Positions 1 through 8,847 of a stretch of DNA of 64,000 bases are shown here, one piece after another. The stretch spans positions 930,001 to 994,000 of the forward strand of contig NZ_CP071503.1 of NCBI RefSeq assembly GCF_017354945.1, written 5' to 3'. The stretch's first letter is position 1. Each line of letters begins with the position of its first letter. Both the position numbers and the translations under genes were made by a program. A model generated the notes under the pieces. It was given only the letters and a program-made list of their open reading frames with translations, searched no databases and was not told the DNA's origin. The stretch is from Shewanella avicenniae (GTDB lineage Bacteria; Pseudomonadota; Gammaproteobacteria; Enterobacterales; Shewanellaceae).

Positions 1-254
1 TCGCCGCCGACTACCCCCGCCGCAGCGGCAATCGCTAAGCCATTCATGCCAGTACCTGGGACTTTGACACCCATACCGTTTTTCATCAGATTGGGTGATA
101 CCTGCACTTGAATCGCTTGCGGTAACTGGCCCAGTTTTTCTCTGGCAATCGCGGCTGCGAGTCCGACTGACACTGGCTCTGTGCAGCCTAATGCCGGCAG
201 TACTTCTGCTTTGACGGTATCGATAAAGGTTTGCCACATGGGGTTGCTGTTCAT
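1..254 (-). CDS. L-cysteine desulfidase / UPF0597 (YhaM, CyuA) family protein, 5' part only
   Basis: Only the first 84 codons are in the window; the gene runs off the left edge. The reverse strand starts with ATG at 254 and reads [20 protein letters not shown] followed by [15 protein letters not shown] and [20 protein letters not shown]. The conserved 'GCTEP' and the 'MKNGMGV..PGTG' segment are typical of the UPF0597/CyuA family. These proteins resemble the alpha subunit of iron-sulfur serine dehydratase and degrade L-cysteine to pyruvate, sulfide and ammonia. The GCTEP cysteine is an expected cluster ligand. Family assignment is from remembered motifs; the catalytic C-terminal half is not visible. 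Confidence 0.75.
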   Translation of the reverse strand, partial: MNSNPMWQTFIDTVKAEVLPALGCTEPVSVGLAAAIAREKLGQLPQAIQVQVSPNLMKNGMGVKVPGTGMNGLAIAAAAGVVGG

Positions 255-575
255 TGTTGTTTTCGTTGTTAGCTGTGGGGAATAGCAAATAAGATAGCGC
301 GAAGTGCGGAGAATTATATTGCCTTATTTTCTATGTTTAAGTCTTTTTTATGGAAAATTATTCTCTATATTTATCGAATGGCAGCACCTACAACCTATGT
401 TACGCCGTATTCAGCAAGAAACTTAACAAGAAAGTGGGTGAACCGGCGTTTGGCTGCTCACTGGCGGCCATTGTTACCGAAATGTAGAAAAAATAAGCAT
501 ATTCTTGGCGGGATGACAGGCGGTTTCCTAAACTCCTCTTATATCAGTGACAGCATCGATATCAGAGGCGATTAC
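255..575. other. Divergent intergenic region
   Basis: About 320 bases separate the leftward cysteine desulfidase-family gene from the rightward chemoreceptor. The chemoreceptor reading frame stays open upstream to 333, but that extension encodes a basic, low-complexity leader and has no ribosome binding site. I see no convincing gene or RNA here. Promoters for both flanking genes must lie here but none could be fixed with confidence. Confidence 0.5.
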
Positions 576-2603
576 ATGCGTATTCACTCAATCAGAATTA
601 AGATGATTCTACCGATTGCATTTTTGGCGATAATTCTTATTGGTTTATTCAGCTTTATGGCGGTGATGAGCATGCTGCAAAAGCATGCGATGAAGATGCA
701 AGCCGAAAATTATTTTGAAGCAATTGCAACTGTGCTCAACGCCGACCGTGATATTTACCAAGCGCGTCTAGCACAATCCCGTTATCTCAATGGCAACGGG
801 GAAAAGGCCGCTAATCAAAAAGATTTTGATGACAATGCGCAGCAGGTAAATGACCGCTTTCATCAATATCTAAAGTACTTAGAGGATGAGCCAGAGTTAA
901 CGGCCCCTTTTAGTAACTTTACGCCGTTGTTTAATGAGTGGACCAGTGCCAGCAATAAGGTGATGAACACCTCGCAAGTGGCGGAAAACCTCACTCAAGC
1001 GCTTATTGCGGGCGACAATGAGTTTCAACAGATCCGCAACATGCTCGACATGGCGGGTGAATCATTACGCGAACATACCCGTGATATTGAAAAAAACAAA
1101 AATGCTGATATTTCGCAGTATGTTGAAGCGATGGCTGAAGTGCTAAATGCTGATCGAGACATCTATCAAGCGCGGTTGGCGTTAGAAAAGCTAATCCATA
1201 ATGAAGGCAACTATGATAAAAACTTGGCCTTCTTTGAAGAAAACGCCAAGCAAGTGATTCAGCGATTTCATAACTATCGCAGTTATCTGATTAATGAACC
1301 TCTGTTGGTTGCGCCTTACGATGCGTTTGATGCGCTCTACAGCAAGTGGTATTCGCAGAGTCAGTCACTTATCACCTCGCCCGATGCAACGACGCAACGC
1401 AGCCTCCCTGATGATGTCAAAACCATGGACAGCAAATTCGCTGCTATTCGTAATGTGCTTGACCAAGCGGGAGATGCAGCGCGTAACCATGCGCGTGAGA
1501 TGAAGGAAGAGCTCAACCAAAAAGTCGATAGCTATCAGAATATGGCGATGGTCATTATCTGTATCGCCTTTATCGCGGCCTTAGTGGTCGGCTACGTCAT
1601 TCCGTTACGTTTAACGCGTGAAGTTGAACATATTGCACGTCGCATTAAAGAGATTGCCGAAGGTGATGGTGATTTAACCCAACGGATTGGCAGCAGCGGT
1701 AAGGATGAACTTGGCGATCTCGCCCGAGAGTTTGATGGTTTTGTGGCGCATCTGCGCAAGATTGTCGGCAATATTCAACAAAACTCTGCCGCCCTCGGTG
1801 GCACTACATTCGAGCTCAACAAAGTGTCGGAGCAAGCGGGGCAGATTACCAGCGGTTTGGTGCACGCGTCTGAGGCGATTGTGAGTGCTGGCAGTGAAAT
1901 GAATATGTCGAATCAGCACATGGCGGAATTAGCTAAGGGCACGGCAGATGAATCGAAAACTTCCAGCATACTGACCCAGAATGGGGTGAAAGCGGTCACC
2001 GCTTCCAATCGCGCGATTGATAGTTTGGTGAAAGATATTGGGGTGGCGTTAGAGCGAGCCACAGTGTTGGAACAAAGCTCCGCCTCGATTGCCTCGGTGT
2101 TAGAGGTGATTCGCAAAATCGCTGAGCAAACTAACTTACTGGCGTTGAATGCCGCGATTGAGGCTGCTCGCGCCGGTGAACAAGGGCGCGGCTTTGCGGT
2201 GGTTGCAGATGAGGTACGGGTATTGGCCACTCGTACTCAGAGCAGTACCGACGAAATTGAGACCATGATTGAGCGATTAAAATCCAGCGTGGCTGAGGCG
2301 GCGCAAGCGATCCGTAACAGCCGCGGCAATGCTGACAGCACGGTAACTAATTTTGAAGAGGTGATGCGGATCTTCGAAAGTTTGAGTGAATCCTTCGATA
2401 AGGTGCAGGATATGGCGGCACAAACCGCCCAAGCCACTCAAGAACAATCCACCGTGGCAAACCACATCAATCAAAATCTAGTGGCGCTGAAAGAGCAAAC
2501 TGACGGTGTCAGTGAAATGGCCGATCAGGTGCAGCAGCAGTCGTCGCAAATATCCAAACTGTATCAGGCGCTTAATCGTCAGGTAGACAGCTTTAAGGTA
2601 TAG
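576..2603 (+). CDS. Methyl-accepting chemotaxis protein with HBM-type periplasmic sensor
   Basis: This is a 675-residue transmembrane chemoreceptor that signals to CheA/CheW. The ATG at 576 was chosen because a GAGGCG ribosome binding site precedes it and the protein then begins with a short basic stretch and a membrane segment (residues about 9-30). The periplasmic part (about 35-320) holds two related helical modules, each with the phrase [14 protein letters not shown], which fits the helical bimodular (HBM) fold that senses organic acids in McpS-like receptors. A second membrane segment (about 322-345), a HAMP domain and the signalling hairpin follow, the hairpin tip having [19 protein letters not shown]. 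The C terminus lacks a CheR-docking pentapeptide. The ligand is unknown. Confidence 0.93.
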   Translation: MRIHSIRIKMILPIAFLAIILIGLFSFMAVMSMLQKHAMKMQAENYFEAIATVLNADRDIYQARLAQSRYLNGNGEKAANQKDFDDNAQQVNDRFHQYLKYLEDEPELTAPFSNFTPLFNEWTSASNKVMNTSQVAENLTQALIAGDNEFQQIRNMLDMAGESLREHTRDIEKNKNADISQYVEAMAEVLNADRDIYQARLALEKLIHNEGNYDKNLAFFEENAKQVIQRFHNYRSYLINEPLLVAPYDAFDALYSKWYSQSQSLITSPDATTQRSLPDDVKTMDSKFAAIRNVLDQAGDAARNHAREMKEELNQKVDSYQNMAMVIICIAFIAALVVGYVIPLRLTREVEHIARRIKEIAEGDGDLTQRIGSSGKDELGDLAREFDGFVAHLRKIVGNIQQNSAALGGTTFELNKVSEQAGQITSGLVHASEAIVSAGSEMNMSNQHMAELAKGTADESKTSSILTQNGVKAVTASNRAIDSLVKDIGVALERATVLEQSSASIASVLEVIRKIAEQTNLLALNAAIEAARAGEQGRGFAVVADEVRVLATRTQSSTDEIETMIERLKSSVAEAAQAIRNSRGNADSTVTNFEEVMRIFESLSESFDKVQDMAAQTAQATQEQSTVANHINQNLVALKEQTDGVSEMADQVQQQSSQISKLYQALNRQVDSFKV

Positions 2604-2626
2604 CTGCCGCGGCTTCATTTCCAACC

Positions 2627-2668
2627 GCTTGGCGTATTGTGTAACTCAGATGCGCCAAGCTTTTTTTT
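2627..2668 (+). terminator. Rho-independent terminator after the chemoreceptor gene
   Basis: GCTTGGCG (2627-2634) pairs with CGCCAAGC (2653-2660) and is followed directly by eight T residues. Confidence 0.85.
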
Positions 2669-2739
2669 GCGTTGAAAATAGCCGAGCGATATGCGAAGTT
2701 AGTGAGAAATCATAAGGTTGATATAACAAGGATGTCGTC

Positions 2740-3105
2740 ATGTGGCAAAAAATGGGTTTGCTTTTACTTGGGGTGGTCGTATTTATCAGTGGTTTTTTTG
2801 CTGGTGCTTATTTTATGTTTGCGGGCGGCAACTTATCACTGAGCAGTCAACTGTATGCTGGCGGTATGGAAATGGTGGCCGTTTTGCGGTCGTTGGATAA
2901 AAATGAGCAATCGCGGGCAAAATCGATTTTATGTAACTCTATCAATACCCGTTTAGTCATTATATCGACAGCCAATCAGCTATTGAATGAACGGCAAAGA
3001 GCGGAAGTTGATAGCTTAAAAGCCGAAGCGTTTGGCACAGCAGGTGAAATTCAGCAGTTTGATAATCTCACCAGCAGTTTATGCCCTAGAGATATGCTGC
3101 AATAA
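2740..3105 (+). CDS. Small single-pass membrane protein, unknown function
   Basis: This 121-residue protein has one strong N-terminal membrane segment (residues about 7-30, rich in Leu, Val, Phe and Gly). A mostly helical polar domain follows, containing two cysteines, one in 'SILCNSIN' and one near the C terminus ('SSLCPRDM'). The ATG follows AAGGATGTCGTC, an acceptable ribosome binding site. It is probably anchored in the inner membrane with the C-terminal domain in the periplasm, where the two cysteines could form a disulfide; that is inference. I do not recognise the family. It lies in the same direction as the next small gene. Confidence 0.7.
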   Translation: MWQKMGLLLLGVVVFISGFFAGAYFMFAGGNLSLSSQLYAGGMEMVAVLRSLDKNEQSRAKSILCNSINTRLVIISTANQLLNERQRAEVDSLKAEAFGTAGEIQQFDNLTSSLCPRDMLQ

Positions 3106-3151
3106 GGCTTAAGCTTGCGTGAGTTAACTGGAAAGCGTTTAGGTGTAATCG

Positions 3152-3391
3152 ATGGCATGTGATGCCTGTTTTAGTGATGTGTTTAAACAGAAAATTGGCC
3201 GCTGTAAAACCTGTATGTGGCAGCTGACGGTGTTGTCGATTATCTGCTGGCCATTATGGTTTTATCTGTTTAGTGACACCCCAAAAACCGTTAATTCCAT
3301 CGCTCTACTGTTTTTCTGTATTGCCTTTTCTGGGCTGTTAGCGCTGCACCTGTTGGTGCTAAGTTGGCGCAAACTTACTGGCCGAGAGTAA
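3152..3391 (+). CDS. DUF3624-type small membrane protein
   Basis: This is a 79-residue protein. The N-terminal region carries two cysteine pairs (ACDAC and CKTC), likely a small zinc- or metal-binding knuckle. Two membrane segments follow (about 22-42 and 48-70). The pattern 'FKQKIGRCKTCMWQLT' followed by a Trp/Phe-rich helix matches what I remember of the DUF3624 family found in Shewanella and Vibrio. Function unknown. It starts 47 bases after the preceding small membrane protein and may be co-transcribed with it. Confidence 0.7.
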   Translation: MACDACFSDVFKQKIGRCKTCMWQLTVLSIICWPLWFYLFSDTPKTVNSIALLFFCIAFSGLLALHLLVLSWRKLTGRE

Positions 3392-3400
3392 GCTGTTTGG

Positions 3401-3456
3401 TTTTTTCTCTTTCTCTTTATATTTAACTTTCTCTTTCTCTTTCATTTTCTCTTTCA
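3401..3456. repeat. Imperfect CTCTTT hexanucleotide tract
   Basis: A pyrimidine-only tract made of repeated TTTCTC/CTCTTT units, interrupted by a short TATATTTAAC. It sits in the gap between the DUF3624-type gene and the ankyrin-like gene. Its location upstream of a gene suggests a slippage-prone spacer, but only the repeat itself is seen. Confidence 0.7.
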
Positions 3457-3609
3457 CTGTCGCTCCTGCATTCGTTTTCAGGAGCACTCTGCCTCAATAA
3501 CCTAAGCACCTGCGTGAGCAACGTAAAGTTACAATCTTCGTTTGCAGCTCGTGCCGCTTTTGCGGCAAATTCACAGCTCGATATTATGGTTTCCCCAAGG
3601 AATGGTGTT

Positions 3610-5559
3610 TTGAAAAAGTGGTTATTGCTGTTGGTGTTGCTGGTTATCGCCATTGTTGTCGGCGTTTGGTTGTCTGCTGTTCAGTCGAGTTCGCCCGTTG
3701 AGTTCGGCGCCTCGGCAGATAGTGGTTTGCTTAGCGCGGATGCTGCTTCAAGTGACCCGAAAAAAGCTGCTACCTCCGTTAAGGCGCTAGATACGACTAA
3801 CTTTGCTGAATGTCGACGCTTTACGGTGGACAAACAAAGTGAAGAGGGGAAGTGGTTCAGAGATAGTTATGAAAGCTGGGGCAGCTATTTAGCCCAAGGT
3901 TATTCGTTGGACGACATCACGGCCGCGATTGACCACTTGGGTAACTCGAACTTTGCCGAATCTTTTCGAATTACGCAGCTGCGTGAACACAGCCAACTAC
4001 AGCAAACAAACCATCAATTAACACAATCTTTTTATGATGAGTTGTCTGATGATGAGACTGAAGCCGCTGAATCTATGGGATTTAGTATTATGCGTGTGGT
4101 GCCTAATCCGCAATTGGTGCAATTTATCGCGCTCCCCGAGGCTGAAAAAGCGCAGCAAGTGGGCAAACAAGAGGTAAGTGTGGATGATATTGCGGCCTTG
4201 ATGCTGGATCCTCAGGTGGCTGAAACGGACATTCAGGCATTACTCGCCCAAGTGGCTAATGTCAACGCGACGGTTGGCTTCGAACAGCTCGCCTCAACGT
4301 CACTACTGGACTTCGCCATTTTTGGTAACCGTGGCGCAATTGTAAAACAGCTACTTGATGGCGGAATGCCGCTCAGTAACGACCGCTATTTAGGGGCTTC
4401 ACAAGAGTGGGCGTTGGTGAATCTGTCAGAGCAAATGGATCGAGACGATGCTGCAACAGCGAAGGCGGTTAATATTGTTAATCTGCTCATACCCTATGGC
4501 GCTGGATCGCGGTTTAGTCAGCACTCTGATACGCTAATTGAGGGATCTATTCCGCGCTGGTATTTTAAATTTGATCCGTCAGATATTGCGCGATTGCAGC
4601 AGGATTACGGCTTGGATTTAACCCAGATCCCGCCGCGAGAGGCGATGCCAATGGATGATGACTCGGCATCATCGGCGTTAATCAGCGAACTTGAGCTGCA
4701 ACGCCGTGATTACTTGAATCAAACCTTGGGTGTGACCGATGCCAATGATGCTTTTAGTCGCTGTAATAACACCTTGGCAGCGGTTGAACAACGCTGGAAA
4801 GCCAAGCGTGCTGGCGATGAACTTTATGCTTTGCGGCAACAATATCCAGATAATACAGCGCTGCTGCTACAGCAAGCGGCGACGATCGATCCGCTAGTGG
4901 TCGATCTCTACCGTGAGCAAACCATCAGTAGTTACCCTCAGCGTGTTGTGCCCGAAGCCCACGATATATTGATGTCGTTAGGCCGAGATAATGATATCGA
5001 TCGTGTTATCTCCAAGCTGCAGCCGCTTGAGTTAACTGTGCCGCAAAAAAATTACGTCGTGCTTCAGGCGTTATATTTTGACGGTCGCTATTACCGCAAA
5101 TTAGCCGATAGCAGTTTATTTAGCGATGATGTGCCTTATTACACTTTAGCCAGGCATCAGCTGACAAAGCCGTTCGTGGAGCAATTGGAACAAGGTGGTG
5201 CGGATTTAACGGATAAAGACGATCGCGGCAAAACCCTGTTGTATTACGCGGTGGCAGCGCACAAGCTTGAGTTGATGGATTATTTGCAGCAGCAGGGGTA
5301 TCCGTTTGACTTGGATGAGCTGCATGGTGAAGACCCGTTGCATCAGGTCTTAGATGTCAGTCGCGGCGACTTTGATCCGGCCAAGTTGCTGCCGATGGTG
5401 GAGATTTTGATGCGGTATCAGCCTACGATCAATCCGTTTCATTTGCAGCGGCTGGCGTTAATGAAGCTGATGTACCCAGCGTTATATCAACAGTTAGCGG
5501 ATAAATCCCCGCAACTGCAGGTCAATGACGCAACGCCGTTGCCGAATGTGCGGCCTTAG
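3610..5559 (+). CDS. Large membrane-anchored protein with ankyrin-like repeats, unknown function
   Basis: The reading frame is open from a GTG at 3514 and has an ATG at 3586. I prefer TTG at 3610 because AAGGA lies 8 bases upstream and the protein then begins as a normal membrane anchor (MKKWLLLLVLLVIAIVVGVW). That gives 649 residues. After the anchor comes a low-complexity linker, then a long, probably periplasmic domain. Two stretches look like degenerate ankyrin repeats: around 'LLDFAIFGNRGAIVKQLLDGG' (first third) and 'DDRGKTLLYYAVAAHKLELMDYLQ' near the C terminus. The family is not recognised; protein-protein interaction is the likely role. Start uncertainty is up to 32 codons. Confidence 0.75.
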   Translation: MKKWLLLLVLLVIAIVVGVWLSAVQSSSPVEFGASADSGLLSADAASSDPKKAATSVKALDTTNFAECRRFTVDKQSEEGKWFRDSYESWGSYLAQGYSLDDITAAIDHLGNSNFAESFRITQLREHSQLQQTNHQLTQSFYDELSDDETEAAESMGFSIMRVVPNPQLVQFIALPEAEKAQQVGKQEVSVDDIAALMLDPQVAETDIQALLAQVANVNATVGFEQLASTSLLDFAIFGNRGAIVKQLLDGGMPLSNDRYLGASQEWALVNLSEQMDRDDAATAKAVNIVNLLIPYGAGSRFSQHSDTLIEGSIPRWYFKFDPSDIARLQQDYGLDLTQIPPREAMPMDDDSASSALISELELQRRDYLNQTLGVTDANDAFSRCNNTLAAVEQRWKAKRAGDELYALRQQYPDNTALLLQQAATIDPLVVDLYREQTISSYPQRVVPEAHDILMSLGRDNDIDRVISKLQPLELTVPQKNYVVLQALYFDGRYYRKLADSSLFSDDVPYYTLARHQLTKPFVEQLEQGGADLTDKDDRGKTLLYYAVAAHKLELMDYLQQQGYPFDLDELHGEDPLHQVLDVSRGDFDPAKLLPMVEILMRYQPTINPFHLQRLALMKLMYPALYQQLADKSPQLQVNDATPLPNVRP

Positions 5560-5584
5560 CCGCACGTTCATTAAAGCAAAAAGC

Positions 5585-5624
5585 AGAGGCGAGTTGCATT
5601 GAGCAAGTCGCCTCTTTGTTTTTC
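5585..5624. terminator. Bidirectional terminator between convergent genes
   Basis: AGAGGCGA (5585-5592) pairs with TCGCCTCT (5608-5615) and is followed by TTGTTTTT on the plus strand. It sits between the convergent ankyrin-like gene and the AraC-type regulator. Confidence 0.75.
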
Positions 5625-5653
5625 GCTGCAGAGGGTGTTGAAATGACCCCTCA

Positions 5654-6505
5654 TTACTTCAGCGGCAGGTAGATGTCGGTCAGCAACTCACATTCATCCA
5701 CCTCATGAATAAAGTTGAGCCAGTGAAAAAAGCACGGAAAATCTCTGAGCTCTTCGCCACTGTCTGGCAGCCAGTCACGATATAAGGCATACACACTGTC
5801 TGACAGATTATCGTGGCTGCCGTGATGGCGCAGCACTGCAAATCGTCCGCCGGGGATTTCGCCGTTTGTTACACCAACAGCGTTTTCTGGCACTGGTACG
5901 GTGACTGTGCCTGCAATATCAAAGCGAAATTCGTCAGCGGGCACTGTGGCTGGATCGGCATAGGGAATGCCAAAGGTGTCGCTGCTGGCAATCGGCGAAA
6001 GCCCAGTGGTTTTGCGCCATTCAATAAATTTAGCAGCGGTCTCTAACACGCGCTCTGGCGCGCCACGGTGGCTTAAGTAAGCGATTTGTTGGGTTGGTTT
6101 TTCAATAATTCTAATCTGCATCGGTTGCGTCCCTGTGCTGAGGTTGGGCAGTTGAAATACGTGATGCCATTGAGACCAATCAGGCGCTTGGCGAAACTCC
6201 GACGGGGTTTGGCCAAAGGTTTTCTTAAAGGTACGCGCAAAGGCTTCAGGGCTGCTAAAGCCTGCATTGAGCGCAATATCGATAATTTTCAGCGGTTCAA
6301 ATGCCAGTTGAAACCCCGCCCGTTTTAACTTGGCCAACTGAATATAGCGGGTGCTGCTCACCCCAAGTTGTGCCACAAACAAGCGATGAAAATGAAACCG
6401 TGAACACGCGGCCACATCGCACAGCTGCGCTGGGGTTAACACTTCATCTAAGTGTTGTTGAATAAACTCGCAAACACGGGCAATCCGTGACAGTTGAACC
6501 GACAT
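5654..6505 (-). CDS. AraC-family regulator with GyrI-like effector domain
   Basis: This 283-residue cytoplasmic transcription factor starts at the ATG at 6505, preceded at ideal distance by AGGAG. A TTG 5 codons upstream is a poorer start. Residues about 5-105 form the double helix-turn-helix of AraC/XylS proteins (FHFHRLFVAQLGVSSTRYI; AGFSSPEAFARTFKKTFGQTP). Residues about 125-283 resemble the GyrI-like/SbmC effector-binding domain ('MQIRIIEKPTQQIAYLSHRG'; 'GGRFAVLRHHGSHDNL'). This architecture is that of Rob/DNA-gyrase-inhibitor-type regulators that sense small amphipathic compounds. Ligand and targets are unknown. Confidence 0.88.
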   Translation of the reverse strand: MSVQLSRIARVCEFIQQHLDEVLTPAQLCDVAACSRFHFHRLFVAQLGVSSTRYIQLAKLKRAGFQLAFEPLKIIDIALNAGFSSPEAFARTFKKTFGQTPSEFRQAPDWSQWHHVFQLPNLSTGTQPMQIRIIEKPTQQIAYLSHRGAPERVLETAAKFIEWRKTTGLSPIASSDTFGIPYADPATVPADEFRFDIAGTVTVPVPENAVGVTNGEIPGGRFAVLRHHGSHDNLSDSVYALYRDWLPDSGEELRDFPCFFHWLNFIHEVDECELLTDIYLPLK

Positions 6506-6611
6506 TGGCTGACTCCTCAATAGCTGCCAGCAGTGTGGCAGCGATTAAGCACAAAAGCCTGATTGAAATTGCCATATTGCACCGTTGAGATACGCTCAGC
6601 AGCGAACGCGA

Positions 6612-7580
6612 TTACAGCCAACGATGACGATAGAAAAACCACAACTGCAGCGCCACAATCAAAAATAGCCCCGCACAAAATGCAGCGAATGCCCAAGGCG
6701 TTTCAGCACCAGGAATTCCGGCAATATTGACTCCAAGCAAGCCAGTCAAAAAGCCTAATGGCAGGAAAATAGCCGAAATTAACGATAAGAAATAAAGCCG
6801 TTGGTTGACCGCTTCAGATTGATGGTTTTGCAACTCCTCTTGTGCCACCGTGGCTCGCTCGCGGATTGAATCGAGATCTTCAATGCCCCTTACAAGAGTG
6901 TCGTTTATTTCGTTAAAATTCAGCCGCTGGTGCTCATCAAACATCCCCGCTGAGTCATTGAGCAGCTTACTGAACGCATCGCGCTGTGGCGCTAAATAAC
7001 GGCGTACTACCACGGTTTGGCGGCGCAGCTCAGCGATGTCGGTACGCAGATCTCGGCGGTTGCCATCGAGTAGGTTGTCTTCAAGATCATCTAAACGTGC
7101 TTCTAATTGATCGATAAAGGTGACATTGCGCTCGGTGAGGCGTTCAGTAATGCCCAATAAAAAGCCACCGCTATTGACCGGCCCGTTACCGTCGATAATC
7201 TCTTCCACTAAGCTTTTTACCGATAATAAATCGCGACTGCTGGTGGTGATAATACGTTGATTTGAAATATAAATGCGGATAGACACCATATCTTCTGGGT
7301 CGGCACCTGGATTCAGGTTGATGCCCCGCAACGCTAGCAGTAAGCCATCGCCTGAGCGTAACACCCGTGGCCGCGTGTCTTGCGCTAATAACGCATCGGT
7401 TTCGAGATGAGTGAGACCACTGGCTTGTTCAAGCCACGCCTCGGTGGCGGGATGTTTGTAGTTAAAGTGCAGCCAGATTAACCCCTGTGCTGGGGCCGTG
7501 CCGAGTGCCTCCTCTTTGCTGAGTTGCCTTGGCGCGTGTTCGCCATTTAATTGCAATGCGCTCACTAATCCATCAGGCAT
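6612..7580 (-). CDS. zntB: Zinc transporter ZntB (CorA family)
   Basis: This 322-residue protein belongs to the CorA/ZntB family of divalent-cation channels. A large N-terminal cytoplasmic domain (about 1-255), with long helices near its end, leads into two C-terminal membrane segments (about 262-282 and 293-313). The loop signature after the first is GVN (LLGVNIAGIPG) rather than the GMN of magnesium-selective CorA, which is why ZntB is preferred. The C terminus 'FFYRHRWL' also fits. In enterics ZntB moves Zn2+ with proton coupling; the substrate here is inferred from the family. Confidence 0.9.
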   Translation of the reverse strand: MPDGLVSALQLNGEHAPRQLSKEEALGTAPAQGLIWLHFNYKHPATEAWLEQASGLTHLETDALLAQDTRPRVLRSGDGLLLALRGINLNPGADPEDMVSIRIYISNQRIITTSSRDLLSVKSLVEEIIDGNGPVNSGGFLLGITERLTERNVTFIDQLEARLDDLEDNLLDGNRRDLRTDIAELRRQTVVVRRYLAPQRDAFSKLLNDSAGMFDEHQRLNFNEINDTLVRGIEDLDSIRERATVAQEELQNHQSEAVNQRLYFLSLISAIFLPLGFLTGLLGVNIAGIPGAETPWAFAAFCAGLFLIVALQLWFFYRHRWL

Positions 7581-7716
7581 CTTAAACCCTCCTCTTTTAC
7601 AGTGCCTTCACGCTAACTCAATCGTGCAATATTGAGAAGTGAAGAATGTTTCCCTAAGGCATTCTTAGCCGAGCTGGATTAAAATAAAACTAACAGAACA
7701 ACACACGAGAATTCCC

Positions 7717-8088
7717 ATGGAATATGAATTTAGACGTGATATTGCCAGTGGCGCGCCTTGGGCAAGTTTCAGTATGGAACACCAGATTATGGGGCAGTGG
7801 TTTTCCGAAGAGCTGGGCAATGACAACGGCATTTGTGAGCAAGTCAAACGCGCTATTGAGCAACTCCAACACGGTAAACTGAATGACTGGCAGCTGGTGG
7901 GCGGCGACTTAACCTTGCAGATGGATACTGAGCAAGTGCGTATCTATGCCAATGTGCTCGATTTTGAAAGCGACGCTGACATCGAAGAAAATATGTCGCT
8001 GTATGATGCCGAATCTGAAGCCTATTGCGGTCTCGAAGATTTTGAGCAGGTGCTTGATAGCTGGCAGCGATTTATTGCCGAACGTTAA
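7717..8088 (+). CDS. yacL: YacL family protein (UPF0231)
   Basis: This is a 123-residue acidic cytoplasmic protein. The start MEYEFRRDIASG, the phrase 'WFSEELG' and the C-terminal 'FEQVLDSWQRFI' match the conserved UPF0231/YacL family of gammaproteobacteria. The biochemical function is not established. It stands alone between the leftward zntB and the leftward narP. An imperfect TTGGCT-type hairpin follows at about 8148-8174 without a T run. Confidence 0.85.
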   Translation: MEYEFRRDIASGAPWASFSMEHQIMGQWFSEELGNDNGICEQVKRAIEQLQHGKLNDWQLVGGDLTLQMDTEQVRIYANVLDFESDADIEENMSLYDAESEAYCGLEDFEQVLDSWQRFIAER

Positions 8089-8217
8089 TCTGGTGCGCTA
8101 ATCCGTTGCGCTGGGGTGTTGCGGCGATATCGAGCCTAAAATAATTCAGCCAAACAGCAAGGCTATTTGGCTGGTGTGCGCAGAGTGTTGACGAAACAAC
8201 ACGACAGTCAGCAGCGA

Positions 8218-8847
8218 TTAACGATTGAGATATCTGACCGCCATTTCTGTACGTGATTTGGCATCCGCCTTGCGCAGTAGATTCTTCACATGCACTTTGA
8301 CCGTGCCTTCACTGATATGCAGCACATCAGAAATCATTCGGTTGCTCAAACCTTCGGCGAGATGTTGCAGTATTTGCAGCTCTCTTGGGGTCAGCGCGTC
8401 AATCCATTCATTTTCATCGGTTGTTGAAGCCAGTTCATCGAGAAATTCGACCACTTCTTCGCTCACCACGGTTTTGCCGGACATCGCTTGCTTTAATTGG
8501 CTCAGCAGCAGATCGGGCTCAGTGTCTTTTAACAGGTAACCATCTGCGCCCGCTTTTAATAAGCGCACCACATCTTGTTTGGCATCGGACACGGTTAGAA
8601 TGATGATTTTGCAGGTCACATCTTCTTGGCGCAGCGCGTTCAGCGTGTCGAGGCCGGACATGCCTTTCATGTTCAAATCAAGCAGTACAATATCGGGTTC
8701 ATCTTCCGCCAGTGCCGACAGCGCATCAATGCCGCTACCCGCTTCACCAAACAGGCTAAAACTCGCATCCGACTCCAATAGCTGACAAATGCCACGCCTT
8801 AGCAGGGGGTGGTCGTCAACTACCATTACGGAATATACCTCAGCCAT
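8218..8847 (-). CDS. narP: Nitrate/nitrite response regulator NarP
   Basis: This 209-residue response regulator of the NarL/FixJ class has an N-terminal receiver domain (residues about 5-120) with the acidic pair in 'VVDDHPLLRRG' and the phosphorylated Asp in 'IVLLDLNMKGMSG'. A C-terminal LuxR-type helix-turn-helix (about 145-205) contains LTPRELQILQHLAEGLSNR. It overlaps narQ by 8 bases, so the pair is translationally linked. The divergent neighbour is nrfA, a known target of NarP in enterics and Shewanella. I call NarP rather than NarL because of pairing with a NarQ-type sensor. Confidence 0.9.
   Translation of the reverse strand: MAEVYSVMVVDDHPLLRRGICQLLESDASFSLFGEAGSGIDALSALAEDEPDIVLLDLNMKGMSGLDTLNALRQEDVTCKIIILTVSDAKQDVVRLLKAGADGYLLKDTEPDLLLSQLKQAMSGKTVVSEEVVEFLDELASTTDENEWIDALTPRELQILQHLAEGLSNRMISDVLHISEGTVKVHVKNLLRKADAKSRTEMAVRYLNR

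Noticed and set aside
333..575. Upstream extension of the chemoreceptor frame
   Set aside because: No ribosome binding site, atypical basic composition, and the ATG at 576 gives a normal membrane N terminus.
1674..2474. Several minus-strand open frames inside the chemoreceptor gene
   Set aside because: Antisense shadows of a strongly supported gene; no own start signals or domains.
8148..8174. AGCCAAA/TTTGGCT hairpin after yacL as terminator
   Set aside because: No T run follows on either strand.
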